Assembly: GCA_035291605.1 (NCBI GenBank) | Contig: DATDRS010000101.1 | Location: forward strand, 1 to 10,629 | Direction of reading: 5' to 3' | DNA length: 10,629 nt | Origin: DATDRS01 sp035291605 | GTDB lineage: Bacteria > Chloroflexota > Anaerolineae > Anaerolineales > UBA6663 | Shown: piece after piece, positions 5,790 through 10,629 of the stretch | How the letters are laid out: every line of letters begins with the position of its first letter | Position numbering within the stretch: the first letter of the stretch is position 1 | Notes under the pieces: generated by a model | Databases searched by the model: none | Told to the model about the DNA's origin: nothing | What the model saw: only the letters and a program-made list of their open reading frames with translations | Program-made: the position numbers and the translations under genes

Positions 5790-8700
5790 TCCCACATCTC
5801 CAACACCTCCAGCCATTCCTGCGCTTTGGCGATGATGCGCGCCCGCTGCCGCTCCACGAATACGGCCAGGGTCAGGATCAGCAGCCCCGCGCCGCCAAAG
5901 ATCAGCCAGCGCAGGAGGGTGGAGCCGCCGAGGAACAAGACGATCATCTGCCCCACGACGTTGAGCGCGCTGGCCCCCAGCCCGATGAAGAACGGGACCT
6001 TGACCCGGCGGGCCGCGCCCCACCAGACGACCAGCAGCGCCTCGACCAGCAGCAGCAGAAAATACGGAAAGCCGGTTTCTGTATCGAGCGATTGGATGAA
6101 CGAGGTGAGGAGCAGCACAGCCAGCCCGAAACTTTCGACGATGAGCGAGAACATCCTGCGCCCGCGGCGTCGTTCCAGGAAACCCACCCCGGTGAAGTAC
6201 AACCCGGCGGGGATGGCGTACCACTGCGGCTGCCGGACATCCCGGACAATGAGCGCCAGCGCCCACGCCGTCTGTAACATCGCCATGCCCACATACCCCA
6301 GCCGATAGAGGCGGCCCCGATAGGCGATGGCGAGGGACAGCGCGCCCGCAAACGCCATTGCGGTGGCGCTCGCCGTCGTGGTTGTCGCCATGGTGGGCAG
6401 GGTGAGGAGGACGGCCAGCGCGGTGAGGCAGACAGCCGCGTTCCGCAGCGGCCTCAGCCACACGGCGAGGGCAGCCCGTCCCGTCGCTTCGGCGAGGCGC
6501 GCGATCAGATACAACCCAAGCCCCACGCCGCCCACCGCCGCCATCGCGGAGGCGAAAGGCAGGGTCTCCCAGGCCAGCCGGTAAGCAATGGCGAGGAAGA
6601 AATAGATCAACGCGCCGTAGGCCAGCGCACTATCGCGCCAGAGCATGGCAAACAATCCCACCAGAACGGCGAAGCCGACGGCGAGGATGATTGCCGTCTC
6701 GAAACCGTAGAGCGCGAGCAATTGCCATCCAACCACGTCGAAGGTCGTGAAGATAAAGAAGGGCTGAGACCACGAGGGCGTGATGAGGTAGCCCAGGACG
6801 GGCCAACTGCCGAAATCCAACTCCCACCGCCAGAACTTGAAAACGAGTTTCCCCGTTTCCGCCTGCCGCGTGACGGGGAACCAGCGGCTGAATCCGTAGC
6901 CAGCCACAGCGACGACCCACGTCAGGCCGAGGAACGGCAGGGTGGCGTAGTAGGCAGGTCTGCCGCTGGGGCGAATGGCAAGCGAGGCCATCAGCGCCAA
7001 GTGCGCCGCGAACAGCGCCGGGTACAGCCAGACAGGGCGGCGGAAGAGCGCGGCGGAGGCAAAGTACACAACCGCGCCAGCCGCCAGGGCCAGCGTAAAT
7101 ATCAGCGAGTCGCGCTGCGAGAGCGCCATCATGCTCACGCTCAGGCCATAGGCCAGGAGGTAAAACGGCATGGCTGGGCGCGTGAGCGCGGCGAAGAAAG
7201 TGCGGATACTTTTAACGCCGAGCGGTGGCTGGTGAAAAATGAACCGCCCGACGGCGATGTAAATGACGATCAGGGGCAGCCAGCCCAGGCCGTACCATTG
7301 CGGCGGCAAGACGGTAAGCGTCATCCCCAGATAATAGGGCACGGCCGCCAGCCACGCCGCGGGATAGACGAAGAGCGACTCTTTCAACGCCCAGGCGGAG
7401 AGCGCATACAACATCGCGCCCGCCGAGTAAACCTCGATCGCGAGGATTTTTTCACCGCTGGCAATGGCCAAGGCGACCGCGCTCAGGAAATACCCCGGAA
7501 CGTAGAATGGCAAGGCGAAGGGCGTGACTCCCTTCCCCTCTACCGGAGAACGGGAACGCCGGTCGAGCCATTGCCCGGCGAAGAAGTACAGGAAAGCCAG
7601 CCCCATGAAAATCCCGGCGACCCAGGGTGCGAGGAGCAGGTTGTTGTAGTGGAGCGTGACCAGGACGATGACGGGCACGAGACTATTGGACAGGTAGAGC
7701 CAGAACGCCTGCCGGAAGATGTAGGCCGAGGCCGCATAGACGACCGCGTCGAGCGCGAGCACGTAAATCGCCAGCAGTTCGTTGTCAAAGGCCGCCATCG
7801 CGCCGAGAGCCGTGAGGGCATAGCCGGCGCTATAGAGGGGCCAGGTGTATTCGGCCCGCACGCGCCGCACCGCCAGGCCAAAGGCCACGTAGACCGGCGC
7901 GGCAAGGGCGAGGCCTAATCCCCGCCATGCCAGCGGCACATCGTGATAGGTCATGAACTGCGCCAGCCAGACCGGGAAGCCGTAGGCCGTGAAGAACAGG
8001 AAAGCGGTGCGCGCCGCGCGGTGAGCGGCCGTCCCCCGACGACGCCAAAAGAAGTTAACGAAGTCGTCAAATGAACGATGCAGGTTGTAATGCGCGAGCG
8101 CGTGCGAAGCCAGGGCCAGCATCAGCGCGGCGGCCAACGCATACAAGTTGACGAGGCGGTCTGGCGCGGACCAGAGCAGCGCGAACACGGCGAGGACATA
8201 ACCTGCGAGATACGGCCCGTGCGCATACCGCATCCCGGACGGCCTGGCGGGTGCGGCCTGTTTCTCCCACTGATCCAGTCCAAACCCCGCTCCCAACAGC
8301 GCCCCGGCCCATGCCATCCACGGCCACGCGAACCGCGCCGACTCCAGCGGGGTATAGATCAGCCACGCGAAGGTATACGGAAAGAAAGTCAAGAGCGCTG
8401 CGACATACGCGAACAGTCTCCAGCGGAAGACGCGCGCCGAGGCGGCATAAAAGACGACCGCCAGCGTTTGCAGGACGACGAAGCCCGAGGCTTCGAGCAA
8501 GACAAGAAGATTTTCGGGCGGGCGCTTGAATTGCCCGGCAAAGAAACCTGCGGCGAGAGGCGCGCTGATGAGCAGACCGGCGAGCGTGTAGAACTGCGCG
8601 GCGCTGTACAGGGGCCAGGCATAAGTTCTCTCGAAGCGGCGGAGCCAGTGGGCCAGGGCAAGCAACAGCAGCGCCGGGACGCCGAAGCCCAGCCAGTAAA

Positions 8701-10629
8701 AGCCATCGGCGACGTTGAGCTGGCGCAACAACAACACGCACCAGGCTGGAAACAGCCACGCCGCGAACCACAGGAACGCGCCGCGCATCAGCACACGCAA
8801 CGTATTGTGCGTTTGCCCAAAGAACAGGCTGATCAACTCGTCCCACGTCCGGTGGCGGTTGACATGCACGAGCCATGCCGAACCAGTAACAGCCATGAGG
8901 CCGAGGCCCAGCGTCCACAGCAAGGTCGTCCGGTCGAGGAGCGTCCACACAATGGCGAAGGCGGTGAGGCCGTAGCCGCCGAGGTACAGGCCGTGCGAAT
9001 ACCGCGCCGCTGTGCGGTCGAGCCAGATCGCCGCCAACAGGTGCGTCAGCGCCAGCGCCGACCAGACGAGGCCATACTGCGGCAGCGTCAGAGGCCGCCC
9101 GAAAACCGGATAGCCAATAAAGAACAACGTCACCGGCAAGAAGGCCAGCCCCGGTTCAAGATAGAGCGGCCAGCGGCTGCGATAAAGCCGCGCCCCCAGG
9201 ATGGTCAGCCCGACGGCGAGCGCCTGCGCGAGGATGGGCGGGAAGAAGTTGGCCACTCTTCCCCCGGTGAAGGCGGTCAATGTGTCATAGGCCGTGAGCG
9301 AAAGTCCGATGACGCATACAACCACGGCCCCGATCCCCAGCGGCCAGCGCAAAGGCTGAAGCCACGACTGAGCCAGACGCTGCCCGCGCCTGCCGGTTCC
9401 AGCCAGCAGGCGTTCCAGTGACAGATGCGCAAACGCCAGTCCAACCCATGCGCTGCCGTCATACCCGGCCGGGACGCGCAGCAGCGTGAGCGTTTGGCCG
9501 AAGGCGATGGAAAACACCAGCACGGCCGCCCATGCAAACGGGAAGCGCTGAAAGCGATACAGGCTGAACACCTGCAAACCGGCGACGACGAGTGGCACAA
9601 CCACGCCCACCCACGGCACATCCACCCTATATGCGCCGAAGCGCCCAAGCAGGGAGGCGATGACCGCATACGTCGCGAGCGCGTACCCGGCGATATATTC
9701 GGGGAGCGCGTACTTGCGCCCGGCCCGGTCCAGCGCGATGCCCAGCGGGATGTAACCCAGACTCGCGAGCAGGGCGTACGCCAGTGAATAAGCGTGCGGG
9801 GTCAGGGGGGACAGCTCGAGCGAAAGATGGAAGGGCCAGATAAAGACCAGCGCGGCGAGGGCCGTCTCTACCGTCCGGCGGTAGATCAACGCGAGTGCGG
9901 CAAACACGGCGACCGCGGTGTACAGCGCCATCGTCAGCGCCCATTGTTCGGAGTACGCAACAATGATCCCGGCGAGGGCCAGGGCGTAGGCGTAAACGTG
10001 CAGCGGAAAACGGTACTCGGCTGTGCGCCGCCCCAATCGTTGACCGAGGCCCACGTAGACCAGGGCAAGTCCGGCCAGCGCCGCGCCGAGCCATTGCCGG
10101 TCGAGCACACTCCCCCACCAGGCTACAGCCATCCACACAGGCAAAAGGAATCCCATCGGCCAGAGGAAAATCGCGCGCGCCAGCCGGGCCGGCAGCCAAT
10201 TCACAAAACCGGAGAGCGCGGGATGGCGGCCGGTGTCGTGAAGGATGGCCGAGGCGAGGTAGACCAGGATGATGCCCGCCAACCCGACGAGCGTGGGGCC
10301 GTTGCGCCAATCAATGGATGTGAAACCGTAATTGGCGAGCAGCCCCAGTGCGCCCAGCGGGGCGAGGACGTGCGCCCACAGGTTGAGCCATGCCCCATAC
10401 TTCTCGGCCCGCCGGAGGATCACGGCCAGTCCCAGGTACACGAGCGCCAGCCCGGCCCATGCGGCCATCAGCCACGCGAACCACTGAAACTCGCGGGCGT
10501 CGAGCAGACGGCGCGCAATCGCCAGCGAGAACGGCGCGATGAACAGTCCAGAAGCAAAAAACGCCAGCGCCGGGCGGCGGAAGAGGTAGGCGCACCAGGC
10601 AAGGACCAGCGCAGCCAGTGCCAGGGCCA
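5786..10629 (-). CDS. Giant repeat-built polytopic membrane protein, SCO7613-like C-terminus (5' end outside window)
   Basis: 1613 codons are visible and the frame is open to the window edge: 53 residues precede the first listed Met codon at 10468, so that Met is not the start. Nearly the whole length is hydrophobic helices, several dozen, with short basic loops. Numbering from the Met at 10468, a unit of roughly 100-130 residues recurs. It starts with an aromatic/Pro-x-Tyr---Tyr-x-Leu pattern (about 154, 254, 489, 616, 747, 874, 984, 1099) and several copies continue with a hydrophobic helix ending YA-SA--FR---LY. Residues 489-622 align without gaps to 747-880 at offset 258. The end (about 1290-1560: LLVVWWGAARRVKVPF, then LLRWLIFGGAGLLIL and a basic VERQRAR tail) resembles the C-terminus of large SCO7613-type membrane proteins of actinobacteria and Chloroflexota. 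The function is unknown. No soluble catalytic domain is seen in this part. Its stop overlaps the next start. Confidence 0.85.
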   Translation of the reverse strand, partial: ALALAALVLAWCAYLFRRPALAFFASGLFIAPFSLAIARRLLDAREFQWFAWLMAAWAGLALVYLGLAVILRRAEKYGAWLNLWAHVLAPLGALGLLANYGFTSIDWRNGPTLVGLAGIILVYLASAILHDTGRHPALSGFVNWLPARLARAIFLWPMGFLLPVWMAVAWWGSVLDRQWLGAALAGLALVYVGLGQRLGRRTAEYRFPLHVYAYALALAGIIVAYSEQWALTMALYTAVAVFAALALIYRRTVETALAALVFIWPFHLSLELSPLTPHAYSLAYALLASLGYIPLGIALDRAGRKYALPEYIAGYALATYAVIASLLGRFGAYRVDVPWVGVVVPLVVAGLQVFSLYRFQRFPFAWAAVLVFSIAFGQTLTLLRVPAGYDGSAWVGLAFAHLSLERLLAGTGRRGQRLAQSWLQPLRWPLGIGAVVVCVIGLSLTAYDTLTAFTGGRVANFFPPILAQALAVGLTILGARLYRSRWPLYLEPGLAFLPVTLFFIGYPVFGRPLTLPQYGLVWSALALTHLLAAIWLDRTAARYSHGLYLGGYGLTAFAIVWTLLDRTTLLWTLGLGLMAVTGSAWLVHVNRHRTWDELISLFFGQTHNTLRVLMRGAFLWFAAWLFPAWCVLLLRQLNVADGFYWLGFGVPALLLLALAHWLRRFERTYAWPLYSAAQFYTLAGLLISAPLAAGFFAGQFKRPPENLLVLLEASGFVVLQTLAVVFYAASARVFRWRLFAYVAALLTFFPYTFAWLIYTPLESARFAWPWMAWAGALLGAGFGLDQWEKQAAPARPSGMRYAHGPYLAGYVLAVFALLWSAPDRLVNLYALAAALMLALASHALAHYNLHRSFDDFVNFFWRRRGTAAHRAARTAFLFFTAYGFPVWLAQFMTYHDVPLAWRGLGLALAAPVYVAFGLAVRRVRAEYTWPLYSAGYALTALGAMAAFDNELLAIYVLALDAVVYAASAYIFRQAFWLYLSNSLVPVIVLVTLHYNNLLLAPWVAGIFMGLAFLYFFAGQWLDRRSRSPVEGKGVTPFALPFYVPGYFLSAVALAIASGEKILAIEVYSAGAMLYALSAWALKESLFVYPAAWLAAVPYYLGMTLTVLPPQWYGLGWLPLIVIYIAVGRFIFHQPPLGVKSIRTFFAALTRPAMPFYLLAYGLSVSMMALSQRDSLIFTLALAAGAVVYFASAALFRRPVWLYPALFAAHLALMASLAIRPSGRPAYYATLPFLGLTWVVAVAGYGFSRWFPVTRQAETGKLVFKFWRWELDFGSWPVLGYLITPSWSQPFFIFTTFDVVGWQLLALYGFETAIILAVGFAVLVGLFAMLWRDSALAYGALIYFFLAIAYRLAWETLPFASAMAAVGGVGLGLYLIARLAEATGRAALAVWLRPLRNAAVCLTALAVLLTLPTMATTTTASATAMAFAGALSLAIAYRGRLYRLGYVGMAMLQTAWALALIVRDVRQPQWYAIPAGLYFTGVGFLERRRGRRMFSLIVESFGLAVLLLTSFIQSLDTETGFPYFLLLLVEALLVVWWGAARRVKVPFFIGLGASALNVVGQMIVLFLGGSTLLRWLIFGGAGLLILTLAVFVERQRARIIAKAQEWLEVLEMWE
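7529..7555 (-). repeat. Small imperfect palindrome within the giant gene
   Basis: On the minus strand TCCC-G-TTCTCC and GGGGAAGGGA pair as a 10-bp stem with one bulged G and the loop GGTAGA. It encodes RSPVEGKGV in a loop between membrane helices (residues about 973-981 from the Met at 10468). The equivalent loop of another repeat copy is shorter and unlike it (LDRTAARYSHG). Its form resembles the short palindromic repeats scattered in many high-GC genomes, but copies elsewhere cannot be seen here. Confidence 0.5.

Noticed and set aside
5790..6461. Upstream extension of the 237-residue protein frame to an ATG at 6461
   Set aside because: It overlaps 672 bases of the giant gene in another frame and translates to Arg/Gly/His-rich noise. 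The ATGA overlap and GGAGA site support the start at 5789.
6722..7918. Second long plus-strand open frame (398 codons) opposite the giant gene
   Set aside because: Same low-complexity charged composition and antisense position; no start signal or domain.
8078..9421. Long plus-strand open frame (447 codons) opposite the giant gene
   Set aside because: Its translation is rich in Arg, Gln, Glu and Pro with no recognisable domain. It lies wholly antisense to a clearly coding membrane protein; such frames are common in high-GC DNA.
1..10629. CRISPR array, tRNA, transposase or defence genes
   Set aside because: Reading through the window showed no spaced direct-repeat array, no cloverleaf candidate and no transposase, nuclease or toxin motif.

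Overview
All genes in the window lie on the minus strand and read from high to low coordinates. GC content is high. The window looks like chromosomal DNA of a Chloroflexota bacterium, probably Anaerolineae-like. This placement is an inference from the gene types: DUF5671-type repeat membrane proteins, a very large repeat-built polytopic membrane protein, a PrsW-family protease with a Pro/Thr-rich stalk, and a YabE-like DUF348/G5 protein next to a small bacterial SRP RNA. No marker gene in the window confirms it.

Layout in the direction of transcription: (1) 10629-5786, the 3' part (1613 codons visible) of a giant multi-pass membrane protein built from repeats. (2) 5789-5076, a 237-residue four-helix membrane protein whose start overlaps the previous stop as ATGA. 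(3) 5010-4504, a small single-pass membrane protein with a probable NTF2-like outer domain and visibly lower GC. (4) 4473-2503, a 656-residue protein of three tandem ~160-residue DUF5671-like repeats, a soluble DUF3842-like domain and a last membrane helix. (5) 2484-931, a PrsW-family intramembrane metalloprotease homologue with intact catalytic motifs. (6) 910-793, the 4.5S-type SRP RNA behind an extended -10 promoter. (7) 786-1, a lipoprotein with three DUF348 domains and the start of a G5 domain, cut by the window end.

Genes 1-5 have overlaps or gaps of about 65 nt or less and no convincing terminator between them, so they probably form one operon of membrane proteins. SRP RNA has its own promoter immediately after the protease gene. 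The lipoprotein start codon is only about seven bases past the SRP RNA helix, with no terminator between them, so the two may share a transcript.

The common theme is the cell envelope: SRP RNA targets nascent membrane proteins, PrsW-type proteases cut membrane proteins, and the lipoprotein is expected at the cell surface. No defence system, mobile element with transposase, tRNA or CRISPR array was seen. The less ordinary points are the DUF5671-DUF3842 fusion, the exact 258-residue internal duplication in the giant protein, the SRP RNA/lipoprotein junction, and two short repeats that appear to have been inserted into coding sequence.
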